Numbered from the stretch's first letter, positions 52,525-62,156 are shown. The stretch: DNA of 64,000 nt from JAAXQD01 sp963790095 (GCA_963790095.1 CAWBNO010000012.1:124001-188000); one strand, 5' to 3'. Notes: generated by a model from the letters alone, not told the origin. Program-made: numbers and translations.

Positions 52525-53883
52525 ATGCATCCAAATCTACCCAAAATCATCATCCATCAAACACATAAAATATCTTTCCCTTTTTGTTTGGGAACAAATG
52601 GGGTGAAATTTATTCGGTGGGTTATCCCCGCCCTGTTGTTGTCCGTATTCTGCTTTTTCGGAAACGTTTCAGCGGCTGAAAGCGAAATCTATATCCTGAA
52701 AATGTCGGGTTCCATTAATCCGGCTGTGGCTGATTTCGTGAAAAAGGGAATTGACAAGGCCTCTGGGGACGGCGTTGCATGCCTCATTTTGCAAATCGAT
52801 ACCCCCGGTGGCCTTGCCGAGTCCATGCGTGAAATCGTCATGGCAATTTTTGCCAGCAAAGTTCCGGTGATATCGTATGTGGCCCCCAGCGGTGCCAGGG
52901 CTGCTTCGGCCGGCGTCATGATTACCATCGCAGCAGACATTGCTGCAATGGCACCGGGAACCAATATTGGCGCTGCACATCCGGTGGGGGCCGGCGGTAA
53001 GGAAATCGGCGGGACCATGTCCGAAAAAGTGGTCAATGACATGGTCGCCCATGTAAAGAGTATTGCAGAAAAAAGGAAGAAGAATGTTGAGTGGGTGGAA
53101 AAGGCCGTCCGGAAAAGCATTTCCGTGACCGAATCCGAAGCCCTCAAGGAGAATGTCATCGATATCGTGGCAAAAGATATGGACGATCTAATCCGTCAGA
53201 TCAACGGCCGAAAGATCGAAGACAAAGGGGTATTGAAACTCGACAAGGTTAAAAAGACGGTCCTTGAAGAGACACTAAGAACCAAGATTTTAAAGACCAT
53301 CAGCGATCCAAATGTCGCGTATATCCTTATGATGATCGGTCTTGCCGGTCTCTATTTCGAACTGTCACATCCCGGTGCTGTTCTCCCGGGAGTGATCGGC
53401 GGCATCGCGATTATTTTGGCATTTTTCGCATTTCAGACCATACCGGTCAACTATGCCGGATTTCTCCTGATCCTTCTGGCGATTATTTTTTTCATCATGG
53501 AGATGAAGATCGCAAGTTACGGACTTTTGAGTGTTGCCGGCATTGCCGCCCTTTTGCTGGGTTCCCTGATGTTATTTGAAAGCGATGGTTCGGATATGGG
53601 CTTGTCTTGGAAGGTTCTCATTCCCACGCTGGGTTTAATTTCCGGTTTTTTTGTGGTTGTTTCAGGGCTGGTTTTCAAGTCCCACCTGACAAAGCCCCGG
53701 ACAGGTGCAGTGGGCCTCGTGGGAGAAATCGGGACGGTAAAAGCGGCGATTATGCCTGAAGGAAAGGTGTTCGTTCACGGCGAGCTGTGGAAAGCGACTT
53801 CAAAAGATCCCATCGAAACCGGTGTCCGTGTTCGAGTTCTAAGGGTTGTCGACCTTGTATTGGAAGTGGAACCGGTGGAATAA
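52525..53883 (+). CDS. NfeD-type membrane serine protease (ClpP-class)
   Basis: This 452-residue protein has an N-terminal signal/anchor (about 28-50), a ClpP-like protease domain with the catalytic serine in ARAASAGVMIT (near 132) and a lysine downstream (KKNVEWVEKAVRK), four or five membrane helices between 265 and 390, and a C-terminal OB-fold NfeD domain (TGAVGLVGEIGTVK). The slipin gene follows 48 bases later; this pair is conserved and is thought to tune membrane protein quality. Confidence 0.9.
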   Translation: MHPNLPKIIIHQTHKISFPFCLGTNGVKFIRWVIPALLLSVFCFFGNVSAAESEIYILKMSGSINPAVADFVKKGIDKASGDGVACLILQIDTPGGLAESMREIVMAIFASKVPVISYVAPSGARAASAGVMITIAADIAAMAPGTNIGAAHPVGAGGKEIGGTMSEKVVNDMVAHVKSIAEKRKKNVEWVEKAVRKSISVTESEALKENVIDIVAKDMDDLIRQINGRKIEDKGVLKLDKVKKTVLEETLRTKILKTISDPNVAYILMMIGLAGLYFELSHPGAVLPGVIGGIAIILAFFAFQTIPVNYAGFLLILLAIIFFIMEMKIASYGLLSVAGIAALLLGSLMLFESDGSDMGLSWKVLIPTLGLISGFFVVVSGLVFKSHLTKPRTGAVGLVGEIGTVKAAIMPEGKVFVHGELWKATSKDPIETGVRVRVLRVVDLVLEVEPVE

Positions 53884-53931
53884 ATCCTAACACTGGGCCC
53901 CAAATTAACACAAATAAAATGGGAGAATAAA

Positions 53932-54699
53932 ATGTATACGCTAATAACAGTACTGGTGGTGACGATCTTTTTTCTGTCCGCAGCCATACGAATCCTCAAC
54001 GAGTATGAACGGGGCGTTATTTTCAGACTGGGCCGGGTGATACAGGCAAAAGGGCCGGGACTGATCATACTGATTCCGGTGGTGGACAAAATGATAAAAG
54101 TCAGTATGCGTCTTGTGGCCGTGGACATAGACCCCCAGGACGTCATCAGCAGGGACAATGTCTCTGTAAAGGTGAATGCTGTCATTTATTTTAGGGTCAT
54201 CGATCCCATAAAGGCCATCGTGGAAGTTGAGGACTACAGTTATGCCATGTCCCAACTTGCCCAGACGACCTTAAGGAGTGTCTGCGGTCAGGCAGAACTC
54301 GATGAGCTGCTGTCTGCAAGGGATAAAATCAATTCCCAGCTTCAGGAAATTCTCGATTTGCATACGGATCCGTGGGGGATTAAGGTCGCGACGGTGGAGC
54401 TTAAGCATATTGACTTGCCCCAGGAGATGCAGCGTTCCATGGCCAAGCAGGCCGAGGCGGAGAGAGAACGGCGGGCCAAGATAATAAACGCTGACGGTGA
54501 GTTCCAGGCGGCAACCAAGCTGGCGGAAGCGGCAGAGATTATTCGCGAGCACCCCATGGCATTACAGCTAAGATATCTCCAGACCATGCGCGAGATGTCC
54601 GCCGAGCAGAATACCACCACCATTTTTCCGTTCCCCATCGATCTTTTCCAACCGTTTATAAAAGCTGTGGAGAGGGGAAAAAAGGAAGGAGACAAATAA
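53932..54699 (+). CDS. slipin (SPFH/stomatin-family) membrane protein
   Basis: The protein has 255 residues. It has an N-terminal membrane hairpin (about 1-25), NEYERGVIFRLGRV near 28, the SPFH domain to about 180, then a helical region (EMQRSMAKQAEAERERRAKII) and a C-terminal IFPFPIDLFQPF. It forms membrane rings and is the partner or substrate of the upstream NfeD protease. GGGAGAATAAA precedes the ATG. Confidence 0.93.
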   Translation: MYTLITVLVVTIFFLSAAIRILNEYERGVIFRLGRVIQAKGPGLIILIPVVDKMIKVSMRLVAVDIDPQDVISRDNVSVKVNAVIYFRVIDPIKAIVEVEDYSYAMSQLAQTTLRSVCGQAELDELLSARDKINSQLQEILDLHTDPWGIKVATVELKHIDLPQEMQRSMAKQAEAERERRAKIINADGEFQAATKLAEAAEIIREHPMALQLRYLQTMREMSAEQNTTTIFPFPIDLFQPFIKAVERGKKEGDK

Positions 54700-54713
54700 C
54701 TGCCATCTATGTG

Positions 54714-54741
54714 TTGACATCATTGAAAAAAATTGTTTAAT
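54714..54741 (+). promoter_or_regulatory. candidate promoter of the Rho_N-HAD-xer group
   Basis: TTGACA (54714-54719) is followed after 16 bases by TTTAAT (54736-54741). A hairpin with arms AGCGGGGG/CCTCCGCT (about 54832-54855) followed by CTTTTT lies in the leader before the next gene. It could be the slipin-unit terminator or a leader attenuator. Confidence 0.45.
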
Positions 54742-54893
54742 TAAATTCTTTTTATACAATATCTTGAAAATTTTAGAAAATGCACTAGAATTCTATCTTA
54801 AAACAGGTTCAACAACACACAAATTGCCGATCAGCGGGGGTCCTGAAGCCTCCGCTTGTGCTTTTTAAAGTTAAAAAAGGAGACTTTCAGCGA

Positions 54894-55220
54894 ATGAGCG
54901 TTAAGAAAAAACAAGACAAAGAAAAACCACTCGAAAAAATGACGGCCAAAGAATTGCGGGAGGTCGGAAAGCAAATTCCCGAAATTACAGGAGTTTTTGG
55001 CATGAACAAGCCGGAGCTCATCAGTGCCATAAAAAAGGCCAGGGGGATTGAAGATGACACCAAGAAAGGGTCGTCTTCCTCTGTCCGGGAAATCAAGAAA
55101 AAGATTAAGGACATCAGGGTTAAACGCATGGCTGCCCTGGAGAGCGACGATAATAAAATGGCTGAAATTTTAAAACGCCGCATTACACGGCTTAAGAAAA
55201 AAACACGCAAACCAGCCTAA
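54894..55220 (+). CDS. small protein with a Rho_N/SAP-like domain
   Basis: This 108-residue basic protein has a region KMTAKELREVGKQIPEITGVFGMNKPELISAIKKA (about residues 14-48, abbreviated by function) that looks like the Rho N-terminal/SAP helix-extension-helix nucleic-acid-binding fold. The rest is a lysine-rich helix. ATG 54894 has AAAGGAGA upstream; a GTG at 54858 is possible. Role unknown. Confidence 0.7.
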   Translation: MSVKKKQDKEKPLEKMTAKELREVGKQIPEITGVFGMNKPELISAIKKARGIEDDTKKGSSSSVREIKKKIKDIRVKRMAALESDDNKMAEILKRRITRLKKKTRKPA

Positions 55221-55282
55221 GCGGCGGTCGGTAACCGGCGAGAAACGGTGACAAAAGCCAAGGAAGGACAACCCATAAAATT

Positions 55283-55852
55283 ATGATCGATCCGTCGTCA
55301 TTGGCATTTGATATTGATGGTGTTTTTGCAGATACCATGACGTTGTTCCTGGATATAGCACGGGAAGAATATAACATAGACCGTGTCAAATACGAAGATA
55401 TTACCTCTTATACTCTGGAAGAATGTATCGATATGGAGCCGGCGCTTATCGGCGCTATTATCGGAAAGATAATGGATGGAAGTCATAAAGCCCCATTAAA
55501 ACCCATAGCGGGCGCCGCCGACGTCTTAACCCGGTTGGGCCGGCTTTACAGGCCGATTCTGTTTGTTACTGCCCGGACGTACGCGGCTCCCATCTATGAC
55601 TGGATACAGAGTGTACTGCCTTTCGATCCGAGTTCCATAGAAGTTGTTGCCACCGGTTCGTTTGAAGCCAAGGCAGATGTCCTTTTAAACAAAGATATCG
55701 CTTATTTTGTGGAAGACAGACTTGAAACCTGTTTTCCCCTTCAGGCGGCGGGGGTAACACCCGTTCTTTTCAAGCAGCCCTGGAACAGAAAGCGTCATCC
55801 CTTCATGGAAGTCGGCACTTGGGAAGAACTCGAATCGCTGATTGAATTTTGA
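55283..55852 (+). CDS. HAD-superfamily hydrolase
   Basis: This 189-residue protein has HAD motif I as AFDIDGVFADT near residue 8 (DxD present), motif II as VTART near 93, and an acidic motif IV in AYFVEDRLET near 142. It is probably a phosphatase of the nucleotidase-like type; the substrate is unknown. Its stop overlaps the start of the recombinase gene (TGATG). Confidence 0.82.
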   Translation: MIDPSSLAFDIDGVFADTMTLFLDIAREEYNIDRVKYEDITSYTLEECIDMEPALIGAIIGKIMDGSHKAPLKPIAGAADVLTRLGRLYRPILFVTARTYAAPIYDWIQSVLPFDPSSIEVVATGSFEAKADVLLNKDIAYFVEDRLETCFPLQAAGVTPVLFKQPWNRKRHPFMEVGTWEELESLIEF

Positions 55853-56787
55853 TGATTTCATCTTCTTTGAAAAATCAAATCCGCGCCTTTATCGATGCCC
55901 TTTCCGCTGAAAAGGGGTATTCAGCAAATACTTGTCGCGCGTACTCGCACGACCTTAATGAGTTTGCATCTTTTATTTGTGAAAATCGCTTTTCAAAAAA
56001 GAAGGATTCAAAGGACGCCGATACCTTCAGGGCCCATCAGGTCGACAGCCTGATGATAAGAGAGTATCTGGGATTTTTACACAAGAAGAATAAAAAGGTT
56101 ACCCTGGCCAGAAAGCTCTCGGCGTTACGTTCGTTTTTCAGATATCTTGTCAAGCATGGGGTTATACAGGATAGTCCTCTGGACCTGATTTTGACGCCGA
56201 AACAGAAAAAAACGATTCCAGTGTACCTTCCTGTGGACGATATTTTCAGGCTGCTCGATTCAATCAAGACCGATACACTGGGGGGCACCCGGAACCTTGC
56301 CATTTTCGAAACACTCTACTCCACCGGGATACGCATTTCCGAACTGACCGGCCTGAATGTCTATGATGTGGATTTCGAACAGTGTTTAATCCGTGTGCTC
56401 GGAAAAGGTGACCAAGAGCGAATCGTGCCTGTGGGAAAGAAGGCGGTAACGGCTATCCAGGATTATAGAAAGCGATTACACCAGAAAAAGGGCATCGGGA
56501 CTGAAGAAAATTCGCCCCTATTTTTAAACAAGAACAACGGGCGTCTCACCACCCGATCCATCGCCCGCATTCTTGATCACATATCGAAAGAATGCGGCCT
56601 GTTGATTCCGGTTTCGCCCCATGCCCTGCGTCATACGTTTGCCACCCATATGCTCGATGCCGGGGCGGATTTGAGAGTGGTTCAGGAGCTTTTGGGTCAC
56701 AAAAGCCTTTCCACCACACAAAAATATACACACGTGAGTATCGACAGGTTGATGGAGACATATGACAAGGCCCATCCAAGACGATAA
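55852..56787 (+). CDS. XerC/XerD-type tyrosine recombinase
   Basis: The protein has 311 residues. It has an N-terminal SAM-like DNA-binding domain (to about 105) and a catalytic domain with Arg in STGIRISELTGL (near 165), Lys in VLGKGDQER (near 188), His-Arg in HALRHTFATHML (near 260), His in LLGHKSLST (near 285) and Tyr in QKYTHV (near 295). Normal Xer length and position before hslVU point to chromosome-dimer resolution rather than a mobile integrase. XerC or XerD cannot be separated here. Confidence 0.9.
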   Translation: MISSSLKNQIRAFIDALSAEKGYSANTCRAYSHDLNEFASFICENRFSKKKDSKDADTFRAHQVDSLMIREYLGFLHKKNKKVTLARKLSALRSFFRYLVKHGVIQDSPLDLILTPKQKKTIPVYLPVDDIFRLLDSIKTDTLGGTRNLAIFETLYSTGIRISELTGLNVYDVDFEQCLIRVLGKGDQERIVPVGKKAVTAIQDYRKRLHQKKGIGTEENSPLFLNKNNGRLTTRSIARILDHISKECGLLIPVSPHALRHTFATHMLDAGADLRVVQELLGHKSLSTTQKYTHVSIDRLMETYDKAHPRR

Positions 56788-56962
56788 ACAAAGACCTAAA
56801 TCGAGGGTTTCAAATTACGTCAGTGTATTATAAATATAATATCCTAACAACGGCTGCATGCCCCATGCCCCCGAAAAAGGATTTCGGGATTTCGCTGCGC
56901 TCAACCTGCTTATATTCGGCAAATTCAACAATCGCTCAACTTAGGAAGGACAATAGAAAACG

Positions 56963-57493
56963 ATGAAATTCCATGGTACAACAATTCTTGCCGTGAGACA
57001 CAAGGGCAACGTCGTCGTGGCCGGTGACGGTCAGGTAACATTGAATAATATCATCATAAAGCATACCGCTAAAAAAGTCAGGAGAATTTACAACGACAAG
57101 ATCATCGTCGGATTTGCCGGTGCCACGGCCGACGCTATGAACCTATCGGAACGCCTGGAGAAGAAACTCGAGCGTTACAATGGCAATCTGACACGCAGTG
57201 CCGTTGAACTGGCCCGGGACTGGCGTACCGACAAGTATTTGAGACGTCTGGAAGCCATCATGATTGCCGTGGATGAAAAAAACATTTTTGTTATCTCGGG
57301 AAACGGGGATGTGATCGAACCTGACGGGGGTGTCATGGGCATCGGATCCGGAGGCGCCAGCGCCCAGGCTGCGGCAACAGCCCTGATAGAACATGCCGAT
57401 ATGGATGCCGCGGACATTGTGAGAGAAGCAATGAAAATCGCCGGATCCCTATGCGTATTCACCAATGATGCCGTCACCATTGAAGAATTATAA
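56963..57493 (+). CDS. hslV: ATP-dependent protease subunit HslV
   Basis: This 176-residue proteasome-like peptidase has its catalytic threonine exposed after removal of MKFHG (HGTTILAVRH). GDGQVTLNN and MGIGSGGASAQAAATAL are family landmarks. TTAGGAAGGACAAT precedes the ATG. The start is 80 bases before hslU's. An AT-rich stretch near 56830 (TATAAATATAAT) may hold the promoter. Confidence 0.95.
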   Translation: MKFHGTTILAVRHKGNVVVAGDGQVTLNNIIIKHTAKKVRRIYNDKIIVGFAGATADAMNLSERLEKKLERYNGNLTRSAVELARDWRTDKYLRRLEAIMIAVDEKNIFVISGNGDVIEPDGGVMGIGSGGASAQAAATALIEHADMDAADIVREAMKIAGSLCVFTNDAVTIEEL

Positions 57494-57573
57494 CCCGAAT
57501 CTTGGAGGTGACAGCTCCGGTTCGCTCAAAACTCAGGTGAAAACACTCACCGACAAACAAAGATAAATAAAAA

Positions 57574-58947
57574 ATGAACAGTCTAAAACCAATCGAAATT
57601 GTTAAAGAACTTGATAAATATATTATCGGGCAGCACAAAGCAAAGCGATCTGTTGCCATTGCCTTAAGAAACCGGTGGCGCAGACAGCAGGTTGAAGCAG
57701 AACTCCGTGATGAGATCGCACCCAAAAATATCATCCTCATCGGTCCCACGGGGGTGGGAAAAACCGAGATTGCCAGAAGACTTTCGAATCTTACGGATTC
57801 GCCGTTCAACAAGGTGGAGGCCTCCAAGTTTACCGAGGTCGGTTACGTGGGGCGGGACGTTGAATCTATGGTAAGGGATTTACTCGAGTTGACGGTAAAT
57901 ATGCTCAAATCCCGGGAGCAGGAGGTCGTCAAGGAAAAAGCGGGGCAAATCGCCGAAGAGAGAATGCTCGACCTTCTTCTACCAAAATCCGGAACGCAAA
58001 CGGATCGGAGTGCCGGAGATGAAAAAGGGGTACCACCTGAACGGTTGACACACACCGGCGACACATCTTCTTCCACACGGGAGAAACTTCGAAAATTGCT
58101 CCGTGACGGGAAGCTCGATAGCCGGTATGTCGACCTTGACGTTTCAGAGCGGAGCATGCCGGTGGTGGAAATTTTTTCAAACGTCGGTATGGAAGAGATG
58201 GGCTTTAACTTCAAAGACATGATGGGGAGTCTTTTGCCCAAAAATACCAAACGGCGGAAAGTAAAAGTCGATGAAGCCCTGGAAATGCTGGCTGCCGAAG
58301 AAGCTCAGAACCTCGTGGATATGGACAAAGTGGTAAAAGAAGCCATTATAAAAGTCGAAGAGTCCGGGATCATATTTCTCGACGAGATCGACAAGATTGC
58401 CGGTAAAAATGGCACCCAAGGCCCTGACGTGTCCAGAGAGGGCGTTCAGAGAGATCTCCTTCCCATCGTTGAAGGGAGTACGGTTACGACAAAATACGGT
58501 CCGTTGAAGACGGACAATATTCTTTTTATTGCCGCCGGTGCTTTTCACACCATCAAACCCTCGGATTTGATTCCGGAACTGCAAGGCCGCTTCCCCATTC
58601 GAGTTGAACTGGATGCACTCGGCCGGAAAGAGTTTGTAAGAATACTGACCGAACCGAAAAATGCGCTTCTTCTTCAATATATGGCATTGTTGAGGACCGA
58701 AGGTGTTGATGTGGTTTTCGAGGACGAAGCTGTCGAAGAAATCGCCATGATTGCTGAAGAGGTCAACAACCTCACCGAAAACATCGGGGCGAGACGGCTC
58801 CATACGATTATGGAGTATCTGCTGGAGGACATCCTCTTCGATGCGCCGGACATGACGGAAACGCGCGTCGTTGTCGACAAAAAATATGTGGAAGACAAAT
58901 TGAAGGATATCAAAGAAGACGAGGATTTAAGTCGGTATATCTTGTAA
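57574..58947 (+). CDS. hslU: HslU unfoldase ATPase
   Basis: This 457-residue AAA+ partner of HslV has IVKELDKYIIGQHKAKRSVAIALRNR at the start (abbreviated), Walker A GPTGVGKTEIARRL near 50, an intermediate I-domain (about 110-235), Walker B IIFLDEIDKIAGK near 265, and a C-terminal tail ending SRYIL that docks into HslV. Confidence 0.96.
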   Translation: MNSLKPIEIVKELDKYIIGQHKAKRSVAIALRNRWRRQQVEAELRDEIAPKNIILIGPTGVGKTEIARRLSNLTDSPFNKVEASKFTEVGYVGRDVESMVRDLLELTVNMLKSREQEVVKEKAGQIAEERMLDLLLPKSGTQTDRSAGDEKGVPPERLTHTGDTSSSTREKLRKLLRDGKLDSRYVDLDVSERSMPVVEIFSNVGMEEMGFNFKDMMGSLLPKNTKRRKVKVDEALEMLAAEEAQNLVDMDKVVKEAIIKVEESGIIFLDEIDKIAGKNGTQGPDVSREGVQRDLLPIVEGSTVTTKYGPLKTDNILFIAAGAFHTIKPSDLIPELQGRFPIRVELDALGRKEFVRILTEPKNALLLQYMALLRTEGVDVVFEDEAVEEIAMIAEEVNNLTENIGARRLHTIMEYLLEDILFDAPDMTETRVVVDKKYVEDKLKDIKEDEDLSRYIL

Positions 58948-59036
58948 CTTATGTGTTGCACCCTTTAAAAACCGGATCGTTCAATGGGATCGGGGTGGAT
59001 TTTTCAGTCAATCAGATCAAAATTTAAGGTGTTAGA

Positions 59037-60218
59037 ATGAAAGAAAATATCATGACTCGGGCAGATGAGGTTATCGCCAAAACCTACAAAAGATTTCCAA
59101 TCGTAATCACCCAGGGCAAAGGGTGCCATCTCTGGGATGCCACCGGGAAACAATACACGGATTTTGTTTCCGGAATTGCGGTGTGCAACCTGGGCCATTC
59201 ACATCCGAGAGTTTCCAAGGCCCTTGCAAAGCAGGCGGATACCCTGTTGCATGTGTCCAACCTTTACTATACGGAGCCCCAGGTACATCTGGCATCATGG
59301 CTGACAGAAAACAGTTTTGCCGACCGGGTTTTTTTCTGTAACAGCGGGGCTGAAGCCAATGAGGCGGCCATTAAACTTGCCCGGAAGTATTTCAAAGAAA
59401 AGGGTGAAAAGGACCGCTACAGGATCATCTCCATGGAACAGTCCTTTCATGGGCGGACCATGGCAACCCTCTCTGCAACCGGTCAGGATAAGATAAAAAA
59501 AGGATTCGAACCGGTTCTTGAGGGATTCGACCATGTACCGTTCAATGACATGGATGCCTTGCACGACAAAATCGGCCCGCAGACGTGCGCTGTTTTGATC
59601 GAGCCGATCCAGGGTGAAGGCGGGGTGCGCTGCCCCGATGACGGGTATCTCGAGGCTGTCAGGCGGGTCTGCGACAAAACCGGGATGCTTTTAATTTTTG
59701 ATGAAATACAGACCGGAATGGGACGCACCGGCAAGCTTTTCGCCTATGAACATTTCGGGATTGAGCCGGATATCATGACATTGGCCAAGGCCCTTGCCAA
59801 TGGATTGCCCATCGGCGCCATGCTTGCCAAAGAAGCCGTGGCCGATGCATTCGGACCCGGTGCCCATGCGTCTACATTCGGCGGCACGCCCATTGTCACC
59901 ACAGCTTCACTGGAAGTGGTTAAAGTACTTTCAGAAGAAAATATCATCGCCCATTGCTCGAACATCGGCGTCTATTTTAAAGAACGGCTTTTATGGCTGA
60001 AAAACAGGCATGAATCGATTGTGGATGTTCGTGGCAAGGGCCTGCTTGTGGGGATGAAGCTCGAAATAGAAGGGGGGCCCATTGTCGATGCATGTCTGGA
60101 GAAAGGGTTCCTGATAAACTGTATTCAAGAGAATATCTTGCGCTTTATTCCGCCGCTTATTATTGAAAAGAACCATATAGACGCCCTCGTGGCATGCCTG
60201 GATGAGATTTTGGAATGA
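59037..60218 (+). CDS. argD: acetylornithine aminotransferase
   Basis: The protein has 393 residues. This PLP enzyme moves the amino group in arginine (and possibly lysine/DAP) synthesis. The lysine Schiff base lies in TLAKALANGLPIGAML (near 250). DEIQTGMGRTGKLFAYEH near 220 and CNSGAEANEAAIKLARKY near 100 are typical. An in-frame ATG six codons downstream (59052) is an alternative start. argH follows after a foldback element; argF and argG are not seen between them. Confidence 0.92.
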   Translation: MKENIMTRADEVIAKTYKRFPIVITQGKGCHLWDATGKQYTDFVSGIAVCNLGHSHPRVSKALAKQADTLLHVSNLYYTEPQVHLASWLTENSFADRVFFCNSGAEANEAAIKLARKYFKEKGEKDRYRIISMEQSFHGRTMATLSATGQDKIKKGFEPVLEGFDHVPFNDMDALHDKIGPQTCAVLIEPIQGEGGVRCPDDGYLEAVRRVCDKTGMLLIFDEIQTGMGRTGKLFAYEHFGIEPDIMTLAKALANGLPIGAMLAKEAVADAFGPGAHASTFGGTPIVTTASLEVVKVLSEENIIAHCSNIGVYFKERLLWLKNRHESIVDVRGKGLLVGMKLEIEGGPIVDACLEKGFLINCIQENILRFIPPLIIEKNHIDALVACLDEILE

Positions 60219-60231
60219 ACCCTGATTGAGC

Positions 60232-60364
60232 GAAAGTTTAGGATGTCCCAGATCCAAGGCATCAAGGACGAAGCCCCGCAGACAAAGCGGGATCGTCTAC
60301 TGCGAGTCCTTGATACCCCTCTATTTGCGGAACAAGCTCCGGAGATGGGGTATCCTAAGCTTTC
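60232..60364 (+). repeat. 133-bp foldback element between argD and argH
   Basis: The outer 19-base arms (60232-60250 and 60346-60364) pair at 16 positions (GAAAG.TTAGGAT...CCCA). An inner pair ATCAAGGAC/GTCCTTGAT also forms. It encodes nothing. Confidence 0.75.
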
Positions 60365-60487
60365 CCGAAGGGTAAACAAAATGGGATTGTATTAAAAATA
60401 AATATTTCATCGTTAGAAGCATTATGAAAATACGTTTGTATCTACAAAATATATAAAAAATCTCTGTGTATCGTAAAAGAGGTGCCT

Positions 60488-61879
60488 ATGTCCGAAAAAC
60501 TCTGGACCGGGAGATTCACTGAAAAAACAGATAGACTTGTTGAAGAATTTACGTCTTCCATCGATATCGATAAACGTCTTTATTCTTATGATATTGAAGG
60601 GAGCATCGCCCACTGCCGTATGCTTGCAAAGGTGTCTATTATTTCCGAAGAGGACGCCGCAACGTTGATCGAAGGGTTGGTCCTGATAAAAAGGGAGATC
60701 CACCGGGGAGAGTTCCAGTTTGACAACAGCCTGGAGGATATCCACATGCATATTGAGACCCGGCTCATGGAAAAAATCGGGAAAATCGCCCAGAAGCTCC
60801 ATACCGCAAGGAGTCGAAACGATCAGGTGGCTCTGGATGTGAGGATGTATCTGAGGGATGAGACTTCAGATACCGTAAACCGACTGCTGATGCTCCAAAA
60901 GGTTTTGGTTGACCTTGCCAAAACCTACCTCCACGTGGTCCTGCCCGGCTACACGCACTTGCAGCGGGCCCAGCCGGTTCTTTTATCCCATTATTTGATG
61001 GCGTATTATGAAATGTTCTCAAGGGATGTCGAAAGGTTCGATGACTGCTTAAAACGGATCAACGTGATGCCCCTGGGGAGTGCAGCCCTTGCCGGGACCA
61101 CCTATCCCATAGACCGGGCCTATACGGCGAGCCTTCTCAATTTTCCAAAAATATCGGCCAACAGTATCGATGCCGTGTCAGATAGAGATTTTATCATTGA
61201 ATTTATATCGGCGGCGAGCATCTGTATGGTTCATTTAAGTCGAATGTCGGAAGAGCTTATTTTATGGTCTTCATCGGAGTTCGGTTTCATTGAACTTCCG
61301 GATTCCTTTGCCACCGGCAGCAGCATCATGCCCCAGAAGAAGAATCCCGATGTGCCGGAACTGGTTAGGGGAAGAACCGGACGTGTTTTTGGAGATCTGG
61401 TTTCCCTGTTGACGATTATGAAATCCTTGCCCTTGTCGTATAACCGGGACATGCAGGAAGATAAACCCGTTTTGTTCGGAACCGTGGATATTTTAAAGCA
61501 ATGTATCGAGATTTATATAAAAATGCTTCCGAAATTGAAGATCAACACGGAAGCAATGAACACGGCGGCGACCCGGGGATTTTTGAATGCAACAGATATG
61601 GCGGATTATCTCGTAAGCACCGGTATCCCCTTTCGCCAGGCCCATGGCTGTGTCGGTGAGGCGGTTGCCTATGCCTCGAATAAAAAAAAGGAACTTCATG
61701 AACTGACCCTTGAAGAATTGCAATCCTTCTCCTCCCATATTGAAGAAGACATATTCAAAATATTAACCTTGGATCAGATGATAAACCGAAGAAGATCCCA
61801 GGGAGGCACGGCGTTAGAAAATGTAAGGGCTGCCATAAAGGCGGCGGAAGAGGAACTTGATTCAAAAATTAAAAGATGA
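60488..61879 (+). CDS. argH: argininosuccinate lyase
   Basis: This 463-residue enzyme of the fumarase/aspartase superfamily splits argininosuccinate to arginine and fumarate. It starts MSEKLWTGRFTEKTD; HTARSRNDQVALD lies near 107, and the signature loop GSSIMPQKKNPD near 279. AAGAGGTG precedes the ATG. The usual argG is not adjacent, so it is encoded elsewhere. Confidence 0.95.
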   Translation: MSEKLWTGRFTEKTDRLVEEFTSSIDIDKRLYSYDIEGSIAHCRMLAKVSIISEEDAATLIEGLVLIKREIHRGEFQFDNSLEDIHMHIETRLMEKIGKIAQKLHTARSRNDQVALDVRMYLRDETSDTVNRLLMLQKVLVDLAKTYLHVVLPGYTHLQRAQPVLLSHYLMAYYEMFSRDVERFDDCLKRINVMPLGSAALAGTTYPIDRAYTASLLNFPKISANSIDAVSDRDFIIEFISAASICMVHLSRMSEELILWSSSEFGFIELPDSFATGSSIMPQKKNPDVPELVRGRTGRVFGDLVSLLTIMKSLPLSYNRDMQEDKPVLFGTVDILKQCIEIYIKMLPKLKINTEAMNTAATRGFLNATDMADYLVSTGIPFRQAHGCVGEAVAYASNKKKELHELTLEELQSFSSHIEEDIFKILTLDQMINRRRSQGGTALENVRAAIKAAEEELDSKIKR

Positions 61880-61904
61880 TGGTTTCTATGGAGTTGTTTG
61901 AGTG

Positions 61905-62099
61905 ATGATGACCAAAATGTTTAAAAAAAGTCTGGTGTTAATCTGTTCTGTTGTTGTTCCGCTGGCACTTTTTCTTTCGGGGTGCGGCAAGAAGGGGCCG
62001 CCCAGACCGCCTGTAAAAGAAACTGTGGATCAAACTATCAAAGGGGATAGTTCCGTGAAAAGTAAAAAGTTAAACGTGAAAAGCCTATATGTTGTGTAA
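61905..62099 (+). CDS. lptM: LptM-type small lipoprotein
   Basis: The protein has 64 residues. It has a signal peptide with lipobox FLSGC near residue 26, directly followed by GKKGPPRPP, the LptM (YifL) signature. In E. coli LptM aids LptD assembly and its gene lies just upstream of dapF, as here with lysA between. The last dozen codons (VKSKKLNVKSLYVV) lie in a foldback repeat, so the tail is probably not conserved. Confidence 0.8.
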   Translation: MMTKMFKKSLVLICSVVVPLALFLSGCGKKGPPRPPVKETVDQTIKGDSSVKSKKLNVKSLYVV

Positions 62100-62156
62100 T
62101 ATTGCCTCTTAATGTGTTAACTATAATAGTTTTACATTTCACCTTTCACTTTTTAC
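62062..62156 (+). repeat. 95-bp foldback element at the lptM 3' end
   Basis: The 22-base arms 62062-62083 and 62135-62156 pair at 19 positions around GTAAAAAGT...GTGAAA. The left arm is inside the lptM reading frame and the stop codon falls in the loop. Confidence 0.75.

Noticed and set aside
55852..56787. Tyrosine recombinase as integrase of a genomic island
   Set aside because: Length, motifs and linkage to HAD/hslVU fit a housekeeping Xer protein; no attachment-site duplication or phage genes nearby.
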